From contig NZ_JQHM01000004.1 of the NCBI RefSeq assembly GCF_000749845.1, positions 62,001 to 126,000 on the forward strand: DNA of 64,000 bases, in the 5' to 3' direction. This DNA comes from Pectobacterium betavasculorum (lineage in GTDB: Bacteria > Pseudomonadota > Gammaproteobacteria > Enterobacterales > Enterobacteriaceae). Under the pieces are notes generated by a model, which ran no database searches, was not told where the DNA came from, and worked only from the letters and a program-made list of their open reading frames with translations. Made by a program: the position numbers and the translations under genes. Positions 49,006 through 58,511 of this stretch are shown here, one piece after another (the first letter of the stretch is position 1; each line of letters starts with the position of its first letter).

Positions 49006-50852
49006 ACTTACTCTATTTAACAATACTCTTCCCGCTGCTTGGCTTTCTGTTGCTGGCATTTTCTCGTGGTCGCTGGTCAGAAAATACGTCAGCGACCGTC
49101 GGTGTTGGCTCGATTGGTCTGGCTGCGCTGGTTACCGCTTGGGTTGTGGTCGATTTTATGGGCCAGCAGCACAGCGGCGGTGTCACCTTCTTTAATCAGC
49201 ATTTGTGGACATGGATGACCGTTGGTAATTTCGACATTAGCGTAACGCTGATGCTCGACGGTCTTTCTGTGACGATGCTGTCCGTGGTGATTGGTGTCGG
49301 TTTCTTTATTCACCTGTTTGCCTCTTGGTATATGCGTGGGGAAGAGGGATATTCTCGCTTCTTCGCTTACACCAACCTGTTTATCGCGAGTATGGTCGTT
49401 CTGGTACTGGCTGATAACCTGTTGCTGATGTACCTCGGTTGGGAAGGGGTAGGGCTGTGCAGTTATCTGCTGATCGGTTTCTACTACACCAATCCGAAGA
49501 ACGGCGCGGCAGCAATGAAGGCCTTCATCGTTACGCGCGTTGGTGACGTCTTTCTGGCCTTTGCTCTGTTCATTCTTTACAAAGAATTGGGCACGCTCAA
49601 CTTCCGTGAGCTGATGGTATTGGCACCGCAGAAACTGGCTGAGGGCTCACCGGAAATCACCTGGGCTACGCTGATGTTGCTGGGTGGTGCGGTTGGTAAA
49701 TCAGCACAGCTACCGTTGCAAACCTGGCTGGCAGATGCGATGGCCGGTCCAACGCCGGTATCTGCTCTGATCCACGCCGCCACGATGGTTACCGCAGGTG
49801 TTTACCTGATTGCGCGTACCAATGGCCTGTTCCTGATGGCGCCGGATGTTCTGCATCTGGTGGGTATTGTCGGTGCTGTGACGCTGGTGCTGGCGGGTTT
49901 TGCTGCTCTGGTGCAAACCGACATCAAACGCGTGCTGGCCTATTCCACGATGAGCCAGATTGGTTACATGTTCCTGGCGCTGGGCGTTCAGGCATGGGAT
50001 GCCGCGATTTTCCACCTGATGACGCACGCATTCTTTAAAGCGTTGCTGTTCCTCTCTTCTGGTTCGGTGATTTTGGCCTGCCACCACGAGCAGAACATCT
50101 TCAAGATGGGCGGCCTGCGTAAAACCATTCCACTGGTTTATGTCTGCTTCCTGGTCGGGGGGGCTGCGCTATCTGCATTGCCGCTGGTTACCGCAGGTTT
50201 CTTCAGTAAAGACGAGATTCTGGCTGGCGCATGGGCAAATGGTCACATCAATCTGATGGTGGCTGGATTGGCTGGTGCCTTCATGACCTCGCTGTATACG
50301 TTCCGTATGATTTTCATCGTGTTCCACGGTGAAGAGAAAATTAAGGCGCATGCAGGAAAAGGCATTTCTCACCACTTACCGCTGGTTGTGCTGATGATTT
50401 TGTCCACCTTCATCGGTGCGATGATTGTTCCGCCGTTGCACGGTGTATTACCGGCGACGACTGAGCTTGAACACAGCCAGTTGATGACGCTGGAAATTAC
50501 CTCTGGCGTGGTGGCGATTGCCGGTATTCTGTTTGCCGCTGTGCTGTGGCTGGGTAAACGTCAGGCGGTGAATAGCATCGCGAAGAGTGCCCCTGGTCGT
50601 TTCTTCTCGACCTGGTGGTTCCACGCGTGGGGCTTCGACTGGTTGTACGACCATGTCTTTGTTAAACCGTATCTGGCTATCGCGAAGCTGTTGCAGCGTG
50701 ATCCGTTAAATGCATTGATGACCCTTCCGGCTACGATTACCCGCTGGGGTAACCGTGGGCTGGCACTCAGTGCGAATGGTCAGTTGCGCTGGTACGTTGC
50801 TTCTATGGGCTTTGGTGCCGTACTGGTGCTGGCCTTGTTACTGCTGGTGTAA
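49002..50852 (+). CDS. nuoL: NADH-quinone oxidoreductase subunit L
   Basis: NuoL is the distal antiporter-like, proton-pumping subunit, with about 16 membrane segments and a long lateral helix near the C-terminus. The 616-residue protein shows the family core [38 protein letters not shown] with its key Lys, and [19 protein letters not shown]. The glutamate and lysine residues of the Mrp-type channel are present. The gap to nuoM is 100 bases and has a weak GGGCAT/ATGCCC hairpin at 50881-50905. Confidence 0.98.
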   Translation: MNLLYLTILFPLLGFLLLAFSRGRWSENTSATVGVGSIGLAALVTAWVVVDFMGQQHSGGVTFFNQHLWTWMTVGNFDISVTLMLDGLSVTMLSVVIGVGFFIHLFASWYMRGEEGYSRFFAYTNLFIASMVVLVLADNLLLMYLGWEGVGLCSYLLIGFYYTNPKNGAAAMKAFIVTRVGDVFLAFALFILYKELGTLNFRELMVLAPQKLAEGSPEITWATLMLLGGAVGKSAQLPLQTWLADAMAGPTPVSALIHAATMVTAGVYLIARTNGLFLMAPDVLHLVGIVGAVTLVLAGFAALVQTDIKRVLAYSTMSQIGYMFLALGVQAWDAAIFHLMTHAFFKALLFLSSGSVILACHHEQNIFKMGGLRKTIPLVYVCFLVGGAALSALPLVTAGFFSKDEILAGAWANGHINLMVAGLAGAFMTSLYTFRMIFIVFHGEEKIKAHAGKGISHHLPLVVLMILSTFIGAMIVPPLHGVLPATTELEHSQLMTLEITSGVVAIAGILFAAVLWLGKRQAVNSIAKSAPGRFFSTWWFHAWGFDWLYDHVFVKPYLAIAKLLQRDPLNALMTLPATITRWGNRGLALSANGQLRWYVASMGFGAVLVLALLLLV

Positions 50853-50952
50853 GGCAGTATCCGGTAACGTATAAAAGGTAGGGCATTCCGCAGACAGGGA
50901 TGCCCGCCACGGCAAGTTTTCAGATTTCTTTAATTTAGGGACACAAAACGCC

Positions 50953-52488
50953 ATGCTACTACCTTGGCTAATTCTTCTCCCCTTTATCGGCGGTCTGCTG
51001 TGCTGGCAGTTAGAGCGTTTTGGTACGAAAGTGCCACGCTGGATAGCGTTGATTGCAATGGGGCTGACACTCGCACTGTCTCTGCAACTGTGGTTGCAAG
51101 GCGGTTACTCACTAACGGCTCCGACAGGCGTACCACAATGGCAATCCGAGTTTTATGTGCCATGGATCCCGCGCTTCGGCATCGGTATCCATCTTGCGCT
51201 GGACGGTTTGTCGCTGCTGATGGTAGTGCTGACTGGTTTGCTGGGCGTGTTGGCAATCCTCTGTTCCTGGAATGAAATTCAGCGCTATCAGGGCTTCTTC
51301 CACCTGAACCTGCTGTGGATTCTGGGCGGCGTTATCGGCGTGTTCCTTGCCATCGACATGTTCCTGTTCTTCTTCTTCTGGGAAATGATGCTGGTACCGA
51401 TGTACTTCCTGATTGCGCTGTGGGGGCACAAAGGCTCCGACGGTAAAACCAGGATTACGGCGGCGACCAAGTTCTTCATCTATACCCAGTCGAGCGGGCT
51501 GATCATGTTGATCGCGATTCTGGCGCTGGTCTTTGTGCATCACAATGCCACCGGCGTTTGGACGTTCAACTATGAAGAACTGCTGAAGACGCCGATGTCA
51601 TACGGCGTTGAATATTTGCTGATGCTGGGCTTCTTCATCGCGTTTGCTGTAAAAATGCCGGTCGTGCCGTTGCACGGTTGGTTGCCTGATGCACACAGTC
51701 AGGCTCCGACAGCAGGTTCTGTTGACCTCGCGGGTATCTTGCTGAAAACGGCGGCTTATGGTCTGCTGCGTTTCAGTCTGCCGCTATTCCCGAATGCCTC
51801 TCATGCCTTTGCACCGATCGCTATGTGGTTGGGTGTGATTGGTATCTTCTACGGTGCCTGGCTGGCGTTCAAACAGACGGATATCAAACGCCTGATTGCT
51901 TACACCTCGGTGTCGCACATGGGCTTCGTGATGATTGCCATCTATTCTGGCAGTCAACTGGCTTATCAGGGCGCAGTGATTCAGATGATTGCGCACGGTC
52001 TGTCTGCTGCGGGTCTGTTTATTCTGTGCGGTCAACTGTACGAACGTCTGCATACCCGTGACATGCGTGAAATGGGTGGGCTGTGGGCGCGCCTGAAATA
52101 CCTGCCTGCGCTGTCTCTGTTCTTTGCTGTGGCGACCTTGGGGATGCCGGGTACGGGCAACTTTGTCGGCGAATTCATGATTCTGTTCGGCAGCTATCAG
52201 GTTGTGCCGATGATTACGGTGATCTCAACCTTCGGTCTGGTATTTGCGTCGGTCTACTCACTGATCATGATCCAGCGTGCTTATTACGGTACGCCTAAAT
52301 CTGATGAACCATTGAAGAGTATGTCGATCCGCGAATTGTCTATCGTGATGCTGTTGGTGGTATTACTGGTGTTGTTAGGGGTTTACCCGCAACCGATTCT
52401 GGATACCTCCAGTGCCGCGATGTCAAATATCCAGCAGTGGTTTATGTCGTCTGCTCCAGATTCAATTATTTCAACAACAAGGCCGTAA
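50953..52488 (+). CDS. nuoM: NADH-quinone oxidoreductase subunit M
   Basis: NuoM is the second antiporter-like subunit. The 511-residue protein has about 14 membrane segments. Conserved motifs are FFFFWEMMLVPMYFLIALWG with the essential Glu near residue 144, AFAVKMPVVPLHGWLPDAHS with the Lys near residue 234, and KQTDIKRLIAYTSVSHMG. TTTAGGGAC lies upstream of ATG 50953. nuoN starts six bases after its stop. Confidence 0.98.
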   Translation: MLLPWLILLPFIGGLLCWQLERFGTKVPRWIALIAMGLTLALSLQLWLQGGYSLTAPTGVPQWQSEFYVPWIPRFGIGIHLALDGLSLLMVVLTGLLGVLAILCSWNEIQRYQGFFHLNLLWILGGVIGVFLAIDMFLFFFFWEMMLVPMYFLIALWGHKGSDGKTRITAATKFFIYTQSSGLIMLIAILALVFVHHNATGVWTFNYEELLKTPMSYGVEYLLMLGFFIAFAVKMPVVPLHGWLPDAHSQAPTAGSVDLAGILLKTAAYGLLRFSLPLFPNASHAFAPIAMWLGVIGIFYGAWLAFKQTDIKRLIAYTSVSHMGFVMIAIYSGSQLAYQGAVIQMIAHGLSAAGLFILCGQLYERLHTRDMREMGGLWARLKYLPALSLFFAVATLGMPGTGNFVGEFMILFGSYQVVPMITVISTFGLVFASVYSLIMIQRAYYGTPKSDEPLKSMSIRELSIVMLLVVLLVLLGVYPQPILDTSSAAMSNIQQWFMSSAPDSIISTTRP

Positions 52489-52494
52489 TTCGCC

Positions 52495-53952
52495 ATGACA
52501 ATAACTCTTCAACAACTAATTGCGCTATCGCCGCTGTTGATCGTCGGATTGACGGTAGTGGTTGTGATGCTGTGCATTGCGTGGCGACGCAACCATTTTG
52601 TCAACGCAACCATGACGGTTATCGGCCTGAATATTGCGTTGCTGTCACTGTACTTTGTCGGTCAGGTTGGCCCAACGGACGTGACGCCGCTGCTGCGTGT
52701 TGATGGCTTCTCGATGTTCTATACCGGACTGATTCTGCTTGCCAGTCTGGCAACCAGCACGTTTGCCTACCCGTGGCTGCAAGGCTACCCAGACAACCGT
52801 GATGAGTTCTATCTATTGGTTCTTATCGCTGCGTTAGGCGGGATCCTGCTGTCGAGTGCGAACCATCTGGCTTCGCTGTTCATCGGGATTGAATTGCTTT
52901 CTCTGCCGTTGTTTGGTCTGGTCGGCTATGCCTTCCGCCTGAAACGTTCGCTGGAAGCCAGTATTAAATACATGCTGCTGTCGGCAGCGGCGTCTTCCTT
53001 CCTGCTGTTTGGGATGGCGCTGATTTATGCTGAATCGGGCGATATGAGCTTTGCCAGCCTCGGTAAGAGCCTGAGCGATCTCCAAATCCATGAGCCGCTG
53101 TTGCTGGCAGGTCTAGGGATGATGATTGTCGGTCTGGGCTTCAAACTGTCTCTGGTTCCGTTCCAACTGTGGACGCCTGATGTGTATCAGGGCGCGCCTG
53201 CGCCAGTGTCTACGTTTCTGGCAACGGCCGGTAAGATTGCTGTTTTCGGTGCGGTAATGCGTTTATTCCTGTACGCACCAGTGGCTGACAGTGAATCCGT
53301 CAGAATTGTGCTGAGTATTATTGCCTTTGCGTCAATCCTGTTCGGTAACGTGATGGCGGTATCGCAGACCAATATCAAGCGTCTTCTCGGTTACTCCTCT
53401 ATCGCGCATTTGGGCTACTTGCTGGTTGCCCTGATCGCGGTTCAGAGCCATCAACTGGCGTTGGAAACCGTCGGCGTTTATCTGGTCGGTTACCTGTTCA
53501 GCAGCCTGGGTGCGTTCGGTGTGGTTAGCCTGATGTCTAGCCCATACCGTGGCCCAGATGCCGATTCACTGTTCTCTTACCGTGGTTTGTTCTGGCATAA
53601 ACCGATTCTGTCTGCGGTGATGACGGTAATGATGCTGTCGCTGGCGGGTATTCCGATGACGCTGGGCTTCTTCGGTAAATTCTACGTGTTGGCTGTCGGT
53701 GTTAATGCTGAGCTATGGTGGTTGACCGGTGCGGTCGTTCTGGGTAGTGCCATTGGTCTGTACTACTATCTGCGTGTGATGGTCAGCTTGTTCCTGAATG
53801 CGCCGCAGGTGTTGCAGCGTGATACGCCAAGTAACTGGGCACTAACCGCTGGTGGTGTGGTTGTACTGATCTCCTCCATTGCGGTGTTGTTCTTTGGTCT
53901 GTACCCGCAGCCGCTTATCTCTCTGGTGCAATTGGCTCAGCCAATGATGTAA
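52495..53952 (+). CDS. nuoN: NADH-quinone oxidoreductase subunit N
   Basis: NuoN is the third antiporter-like subunit, next to NuoK. The 485-residue product has about 14 membrane segments. It contains [19 protein letters not shown] with the conserved Glu, [20 protein letters not shown] with the Lys, and [21 protein letters not shown]. It ends the operon and is followed by a strong terminator. Confidence 0.98.
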   Translation: MTITLQQLIALSPLLIVGLTVVVVMLCIAWRRNHFVNATMTVIGLNIALLSLYFVGQVGPTDVTPLLRVDGFSMFYTGLILLASLATSTFAYPWLQGYPDNRDEFYLLVLIAALGGILLSSANHLASLFIGIELLSLPLFGLVGYAFRLKRSLEASIKYMLLSAAASSFLLFGMALIYAESGDMSFASLGKSLSDLQIHEPLLLAGLGMMIVGLGFKLSLVPFQLWTPDVYQGAPAPVSTFLATAGKIAVFGAVMRLFLYAPVADSESVRIVLSIIAFASILFGNVMAVSQTNIKRLLGYSSIAHLGYLLVALIAVQSHQLALETVGVYLVGYLFSSLGAFGVVSLMSSPYRGPDADSLFSYRGLFWHKPILSAVMTVMMLSLAGIPMTLGFFGKFYVLAVGVNAELWWLTGAVVLGSAIGLYYYLRVMVSLFLNAPQVLQRDTPSNWALTAGGVVVLISSIAVLFFGLYPQPLISLVQLAQPMM

Positions 53953-53980
53953 CCACTAACGAGAGTTAGGTTGAGTCATG

Positions 53981-54014
53981 AAAAACGCCGTTGATGGGAA
54001 TCAACGGCGTTTTT
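53981..54014 (+). terminator. Intrinsic terminator after the nuo operon
   Basis: AAAAACGCCGTTGA (53981-53994) and TCAACGGCGTTTTT (54001-54014) make a perfect 14-bp stem with a six-base loop. The symmetric A and T runs allow termination in both directions. It begins 29 bases after the nuoN stop. Confidence 0.95.
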
Positions 54015-54144
54015 CATACTAATAAAGTATGTTTTAGGAATGATCTGGTCTGTTGAAGCCGTAGAAGTCGCACAAAATTGTCTATAGTTAATAAGGCAAC
54101 GATTTATAACTAATGACTTTTCATAACAGAAGGAAGCACTTTAT

Positions 54145-54456
54145 ATGGCAGCGACAAAAAAACAGCCTGAAGAAATTCGTGTCGATGATGATTTAAAACT
54201 TCTGTCTGAAACACTGGATGAAGTATTACGCTATACGGGCGATCAGGCAGACCAAGCCTATGTTGATTTGAAGAAGGGAGCAGAAAAAGCGCTGCTGGAA
54301 GTTAAAGCCCGTATTGGTGTAACTGACAGTTATTATGCGCGTGCAAAGCAGGTAGCTGATAAAGCCGATGTTTATGTGCATGATAAACCTTGGCACGGCA
54401 TTGGTATTGGTGCCACCGTCGGTCTGGTGTTGGGAATACTGCTTGCTAAGCGCTAG
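54145..54456 (+). CDS. elaB: DUF883-family ribosome-associated membrane protein ElaB
   Basis: ElaB and its paralogues YqjD and YgaM are tail-anchored inner-membrane proteins that bind ribosomes in stationary phase and affect stress tolerance. The 103-residue product has a Lys/Glu-rich helical region (IRVDDDLKLLSETLDEVLRY) and ends in the DUF883 anchor (YVHDKPWHGIGIGATVGLVL then LLAKR). The ELA-type motif DDDLxLLSETLxEVLR and the position after nuoN, as in E. coli, favour ElaB over its paralogues. AGAAGGAAG precedes the ATG. Confidence 0.88.
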   Translation: MAATKKQPEEIRVDDDLKLLSETLDEVLRYTGDQADQAYVDLKKGAEKALLEVKARIGVTDSYYARAKQVADKADVYVHDKPWHGIGIGATVGLVLGILLAKR

Positions 54457-54605
54457 TTTCCGTCATCTAGTTTCCGTCATGCCGAGTCAACGTCGCTCTG
54501 CGGCATATTGCTCTGTAACCCTTTATTCTGTAGACATCGCTTGGTAACGGCGAGCAAGGCTTAGGCGCGTTTCTAAAGAATTTATGTGAGACGTTTGACA
54601 ATCAA

Positions 54606-54627
54606 TGTAGCGGGGTCACCCGCTACA
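54606..54627 (-). terminator. Hairpin after treC
   Basis: TGTAGCGGG and CCCGCTACA form a perfect 9-bp stem with a four-base loop just beyond the treC stop on the minus strand. Only two T follow directly, so termination may be partial. Confidence 0.6.
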
Positions 54628-54637
54628 TCTTCATCCT

Positions 54638-56329
54638 CTACTCCTGAATTTTATCCTCTTTCTCCGGCATTCCTTGTACCCAATAGATGGCTTCAAACGG
54701 GCGTAGCTCTAGGATTGCGGGCTGAGGTTGCGCGTCAGGGTAATTGCTGAGTAATAGTCGCCAGCGGCGGTCATGAGTATCAATTGGTGGCTGCCAGAGC
54801 AGGGGCTGCTTGCTGAGGTTTGCCAGAACCAGAAGCCGTTGTCCCTCCCAGATACGCTGATAGCACCAGACCGCCGGATGGTCTGGCAGTAGATCCTGAT
54901 AATCGCCGTGCGTTAACAGTGGAAGGGCTTTACGCATGGCGATAAGCTGTTGGTAGGTGTAAAAAACGGACTCTTTATCCGCCAGCGCCTGTCCTGCGTT
55001 GATGTGGGGAAAGTTCTGGCATGGCGTTATCCACGGTGTGCCGGTCGTAAATCCAGCATGAACGCTGTCATCCCATTGCATTGGCGTACGACCGTTATCG
55101 CGTGATTTGCTGGCGAGGATGGCTAAGATTTGCTTATCTGCCTGACCCCGATCGCGCTGTTCGGCAAATTGATTCAGGCTTTCAATATCGCGGTATTGTG
55201 CAATCTGCGTATAGCCGGGATTGGTCATGCCGAACTCTTCACCTTGATAAATATAGGGTGTGCCCTGCATACCGTGAAGCACCATCGCCAGCATCTTGGC
55301 GGATTGCACACGGAATTCCCCTTCATCGCCAAAACGCGACACGATGCGTGGCTGATCGTGATTACACCAGAACAACGCGTTCCAGGCGTGATTGTGCATA
55401 CCCTGCTGCCAGTGATTAAAAATCTGCTTGAGTTGGATAAAATCAGGTTCTGCCAGCGTCCATTTTTCCCCATTAGGGTAATCGACTTTCAGATGATGAA
55501 AATTGAACGTCATGGAGAGTTCGCTGCCGTCCAGTGCGCCATAGCGACGGCAGTGTTCCAGCGAGGTCGATGACATCTCACCGACGGTCATCAAGCTGCG
55601 AGGCTGAAAAACATCCTGACTGAATTCCTGCAAGTAATCGTGGATAAGTGGCCCATCGGTATAGAAACAGCGTCCATCGCCCTGAGTGTCTGACGGGAAA
55701 TCCTGCTGTTTGGAGACCAGATTGATTACATCGAGCCGCAGCCCATCTACGCCTTTATCCGCCCAAAATCCACAGACCTGTTTTAATTCATCCCGTACGC
55801 GCGGGTGCTCCCAATTCAGATCGGCCTGTTCGGTGGCGAAAAGGTGCAGATAGTATTGTTTGCTTTCCGCGTGCCACTGCCAGGCTGGGCCGCCAAATTT
55901 TGAACGCCAGTTATTGGGCGGTGCGCCGTCATTACCATCACGCCAGATATAAAAATGACGATAGGGGCTGCGGCGATCCTGAGCGTTCTGGAACCAGTGG
56001 TGCTGCGTAGAGGTGTGGTTGAACACCATATCCATGACGATACGAATACGACGTCGATGTGCTTCGGCGATCAACGTTTCCATATCGGCCATCGTGCCGT
56101 AGGCCGGGTCGATAGCGCAGTAGTCGGCCACGTCATAGCCGTTGTCAACCTGAGGAGAAAGGTAAACCGGAGTCAGCCAAATAGCGTCTACGCCCAGCTG
56201 TTGCAGGTAATCGAGTCGGGCGGTGACACCAGCGATGTCGCCAATGCCATTTCCTGTACTGTCCTGAAAGCTCTTCGGATAGATTTGATAAATCACACCG
56301 TTTTGCCACCAGGGGAGTGATGTGCTCAT
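54638..56329 (-). CDS. treC: Trehalose-6-phosphate hydrolase
   Basis: TreC splits trehalose 6-phosphate, delivered by the PTS permease TreB, into glucose and glucose 6-phosphate. The 563-residue cytoplasmic enzyme is a GH13 member. The start is WWQNGVIYQIYPKSFQDSTG. The nucleophile Asp lies in GVDGLRLDVINLVS near residue 200, the acid/base Glu in MTVGEMSSTSLEH near residue 250, and the third carboxylate in WCNHDQPRIVSRFGDEGEF near residue 320. It is about 12 residues longer than the E. coli enzyme at the C-terminus (Glu/Lys-rich tail). It is 66 bases downstream of treB on the same strand, so the two form an operon. Confidence 0.96.
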   Translation of the reverse strand: MSTSLPWWQNGVIYQIYPKSFQDSTGNGIGDIAGVTARLDYLQQLGVDAIWLTPVYLSPQVDNGYDVADYCAIDPAYGTMADMETLIAEAHRRRIRIVMDMVFNHTSTQHHWFQNAQDRRSPYRHFYIWRDGNDGAPPNNWRSKFGGPAWQWHAESKQYYLHLFATEQADLNWEHPRVRDELKQVCGFWADKGVDGLRLDVINLVSKQQDFPSDTQGDGRCFYTDGPLIHDYLQEFSQDVFQPRSLMTVGEMSSTSLEHCRRYGALDGSELSMTFNFHHLKVDYPNGEKWTLAEPDFIQLKQIFNHWQQGMHNHAWNALFWCNHDQPRIVSRFGDEGEFRVQSAKMLAMVLHGMQGTPYIYQGEEFGMTNPGYTQIAQYRDIESLNQFAEQRDRGQADKQILAILASKSRDNGRTPMQWDDSVHAGFTTGTPWITPCQNFPHINAGQALADKESVFYTYQQLIAMRKALPLLTHGDYQDLLPDHPAVWCYQRIWEGQRLLVLANLSKQPLLWQPPIDTHDRRWRLLLSNYPDAQPQPAILELRPFEAIYWVQGMPEKEDKIQE

Positions 56330-56394
56330 GAAAAATCCTCCAGCAACGGTATCGCCGCGGCTTAACAGACGCGGCTGAATAGATGTTAGGACGG

Positions 56395-57813
56395 TTATGC
56401 AGGATCCAGTGTGCCATTCCGGCTTTTACGCTTATAGACCAGCACGGTCAGCACAATTGGAATGACGGCGGCAACCAGCATCGCCAGAGCAAATATTCCC
56501 CAAAATTGTGGCTTGATGGAGAGGATGCCCGGTAATCCACCGACGCCAATGCCGTTTGCTGTTACGCCATACAGGCCGCAAATGAGCGCAGCGGCGGCGG
56601 AGCCGATCATGGCGCACAGCATCGGAAAGCGGTATTTGAGGTTGATACCGTACATGGCTGGCTCGGTCACGCCAAGAAAGGCGGAAATCGCAGCGGGAAC
56701 AGAGATTTCGCGCTCGTTGGCTTTCCTACTGACAATAATCACCCCGACGACGGCAGCCGCCTGCGCAATGTTGGACAGCGCGATGAGTGGCCAGACTGGC
56801 GTGCCGCCCATACTCTGAATCATCTGCATATCAATCGCTAATGTCGTTTGGTGCACGCCTGTGATGACCAACGGCGCGTATAGGAACCCAAACAACGCAG
56901 CGCCAACCGGGGCAAAGCTGCCTGTCATAACCGCTTTAACGGCCCAGGCGACGCCATCGCCAATCATACGACCAAATGGACCAATCAACGTGTGTGCCAG
57001 GAAAACAGCTAGAATCAGTGAGGTTACGGGCACGACCACCAGATAGAGGTAATCGGGCACGATTTTTTTCAGCCGTATTTCGATTAACGCCAGCGCCATT
57101 CCGGCTAATACGGAAGGGATAACCTGTGCCTGATAGCCGATTTTCTCAATCGTGAACCAGCCAAAATTCCATACTTCAGGCGTTTGTTGGCCGATGAGGT
57201 ACGCGTTCATTAACTGCGGTGACACGAGTGTTATGCCCAGCACGATACCGAGAATCGGTGTTCCGCCCATTTTGCGTACGGTTGACCAGCAGACGGCGAC
57301 GGGGAGGTAGAAGAAGATGGCTTCGCCCAGTAGCCAGAAGAAATCATAGACGGTTTGCCAGATAGGGTAAAGCTGTACCAGCGTTTGGCCGTCACGCATC
57401 GGGATGTCGCCGATCACGTTACGCGCCCCGAGAATCAAGCCTCCGCTGATGAGCGCGGGAAGCAGGGGAAAAAAGATCTCGGCGAAATGTGAAATGCTAC
57501 GCTCAAACCAGCTCATATTCTGGCGGGCGGCGACTTTGGCTTCTTCCTTATTGCTCTCCCCTTTTCCCGTGGTGGCTAGCAGCACTTTGTAATACTCGTC
57601 TACATCGGTGCCGATCACGACCTGAAATTGTCCGGCATTCGTGAAGCAGCCTTTCACCATACGCATTTCTTCAATGTTTTTGGGATGCGCCTTGGAAGCG
57701 TCGTGCAAGACGAAGCGAAGGCGGGTGATGCAGTGCGTGACCGCCGCGATGTTCTCACGCCCGCCGACCAGTTCGATCAGGCGGTCAATATCCTGTTGTT
57801 TAACTTTACTCAT
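56395..57813 (-). CDS. treB: PTS trehalose-specific EIIBC component
   Basis: TreB takes up trehalose and phosphorylates it to trehalose 6-phosphate, using EIIA-Glc (Crr) as phosphate donor since it lacks an EIIA domain. The 472-residue protein has an N-terminal EIIB domain with the phosphorylated Cys in AVTHCITRLRFVL near residue 27. A polytopic EIIC domain follows, with FFPLLPALISGGLILG, KMGGTPILGIVLG, GVHQTTLAIDMQMIQ and LGVTEPAMYGINLKYRFP. I favour ATG 57813, seven bases after AAGGA; ATG 57819 is one base from it. No treR gene is next to the operon, unlike in E. coli. Confidence 0.95.
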   Translation of the reverse strand: MSKVKQQDIDRLIELVGGRENIAAVTHCITRLRFVLHDASKAHPKNIEEMRMVKGCFTNAGQFQVVIGTDVDEYYKVLLATTGKGESNKEEAKVAARQNMSWFERSISHFAEIFFPLLPALISGGLILGARNVIGDIPMRDGQTLVQLYPIWQTVYDFFWLLGEAIFFYLPVAVCWSTVRKMGGTPILGIVLGITLVSPQLMNAYLIGQQTPEVWNFGWFTIEKIGYQAQVIPSVLAGMALALIEIRLKKIVPDYLYLVVVPVTSLILAVFLAHTLIGPFGRMIGDGVAWAVKAVMTGSFAPVGAALFGFLYAPLVITGVHQTTLAIDMQMIQSMGGTPVWPLIALSNIAQAAAVVGVIIVSRKANEREISVPAAISAFLGVTEPAMYGINLKYRFPMLCAMIGSAAAALICGLYGVTANGIGVGGLPGILSIKPQFWGIFALAMLVAAVIPIVLTVLVYKRKSRNGTLDPA

Positions 57814-57826
57814 AGTCATGTCCTTA

Positions 57827-57952
57827 TATACCCGTCATACTTTAAGCTGCTTGTGCGTTGGCTGTCCTTACTCACCCCAGTCACTTACCTGTGTAAGCTC
57901 CTGGGGATTCGCTCGGTTGCCGCCTTCATGCAACTCGAATTATTTAGGGTAT
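57827..57952. repeat. 126-bp palindromic intergenic repeat touching the treB ribosome-binding site
   Basis: The element starts TATACCCGTCATACTTTAAG and ends CGAATTATTTAGGGTAT, forming imperfect terminal inverted repeats. Inside, CCCCAG...CTGGGG encloses CTTAC...GTAAG. GCGTTGGC and the ATGCAACTCGAATTATT arm are features I recall from a high-copy palindromic element in Pectobacterium, Serratia and Yersinia (YPAL-like; the family name is uncertain). Partial copies lie at 32726-32770 and 43759-43826. One end adjoins AAGGA of the treB start, so the repeat is in the treB leader or contains its promoter. Confidence 0.8.
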
Positions 57953-58152
57953 CTCTTTTAGCGCAGACGTCGGGGACGCGAAGCAAGTACGGCTACAGAA
58001 AAGCATAGTCTGTTAATGATGATTTTGCCGCGAGAGGAAAATGCATTGGGCTGTTTTTAAAAGAGAATGTTCAGGCATGCGGCGTGCTGCACAAATCGGT
58101 GATGTGCGAGTAGACAAAAAAGAAAGGGGAGGAATGGAATGTGGGAACAGGA
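57953..58152. other. Non-coding stretch between the treB-proximal repeat and the small-gene terminator
   Basis: These 200 bases probably hold the treB promoter if transcription crosses the palindromic repeat. I saw no TreR- or CRP-type palindrome in them. A 126-codon plus-strand frame at 57628-58008 runs antisense through treB and the repeat and is not a credible gene. Confidence 0.4.
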
Positions 58153-58185
58153 GAAACACAAAAGCCGCCTGTTGGAGGCGGCTTT
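58153..58185 (-). terminator. Intrinsic terminator after the 32-codon small gene
   Basis: On the minus strand AAAGCCGCCT and AGGCGGCTTT form a perfect 10-bp stem with a five-base loop, followed by TTGTGTTT. It lies 20 bases beyond the small-gene stop at 58206 and makes that gene a separate transcription unit from treB. Confidence 0.85.
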
Positions 58186-58205
58186 AGAGATTGTTTATAT
58201 CACAA

Positions 58206-58304
58206 TCAGAACGGGCTGATGATTGACCCAATACGTTCACAGTAGCTGACATAAACGTCTCCCATTCTTTTAAAGAATTTACTGATTTTACGAAGCATAG
58301 TCAT
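58206..58304 (-). CDS. Small basic amphipathic protein of 32 residues, function unknown
   Basis: This frame starts ATG 58304 with a perfect GAGGAG seven bases upstream and is followed by an intrinsic terminator. Both are good signs of a real gene although it is very short. The product starts MTMLRKISKFFKRMGD, a basic amphipathic helix; it then has YVSYCERIG with one Cys, and a hydrophobic IISPF end. The LRKIxK start and the later YC faintly recall the E. coli small protein AzuC, also under CRP control, but similarity is too slight for a name. Two CRP-like palindromes lie 30-105 bases upstream. A type I toxin or a regulatory small RNA with a coding segment are alternatives. Confidence 0.65.
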   Translation of the reverse strand: MTMLRKISKFFKRMGDVYVSYCERIGSIISPF

Positions 58305-58333
58305 TATCAGACTCCTCTAACGGGTTAATTAAA

Positions 58334-58349
58334 TGTGATGTTCATCACG
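58334..58349. promoter_or_regulatory. CRP-like site proximal to the small gene
   Basis: TGTGATGTTCATCACG is a near-perfect CRP palindrome (TGTGA-N6-TCACA with one change) inside an A/T-flanked context. It lies 30 bases before the small-gene ATG on the minus strand, close enough to overlap or follow the start point, where CRP would repress. Confidence 0.75.
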
Positions 58350-58391
58350 TTTTTTAATGTTAGCGAAGATGAAATTGGATTTCAATATTTT

Positions 58392-58407
58392 TGTGATTTT
58401 GGTCACA
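58392..58407. promoter_or_regulatory. CRP-like site distal to the small gene
   Basis: TGTGATTTTGGTCACA matches the CRP consensus TGTGA-N6-TCACA at all ten fixed positions. Its centre is 58 bases upstream of the proximal site. If transcription starts near 58358 this site would sit near -41.5, an activating position; the start point cannot be fixed by eye. Confidence 0.8.
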
Positions 58408-58511
58408 AAAATATAACGAATTGGCAAACGTAATACACCGGGGAGCGAAAAGAACCTGATGCGCGCACGATAGGCCGCGAATCAGGTGAGGGAATGAAAT
58501 ATGAGATCGTA

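Noticed and set aside
57628-58008. 126-codon frame antisense to treB and through the palindromic repeat
   Set aside because: Half of it is antisense to treB and the rest is repeat sequence; no ribosome-binding site is seen.
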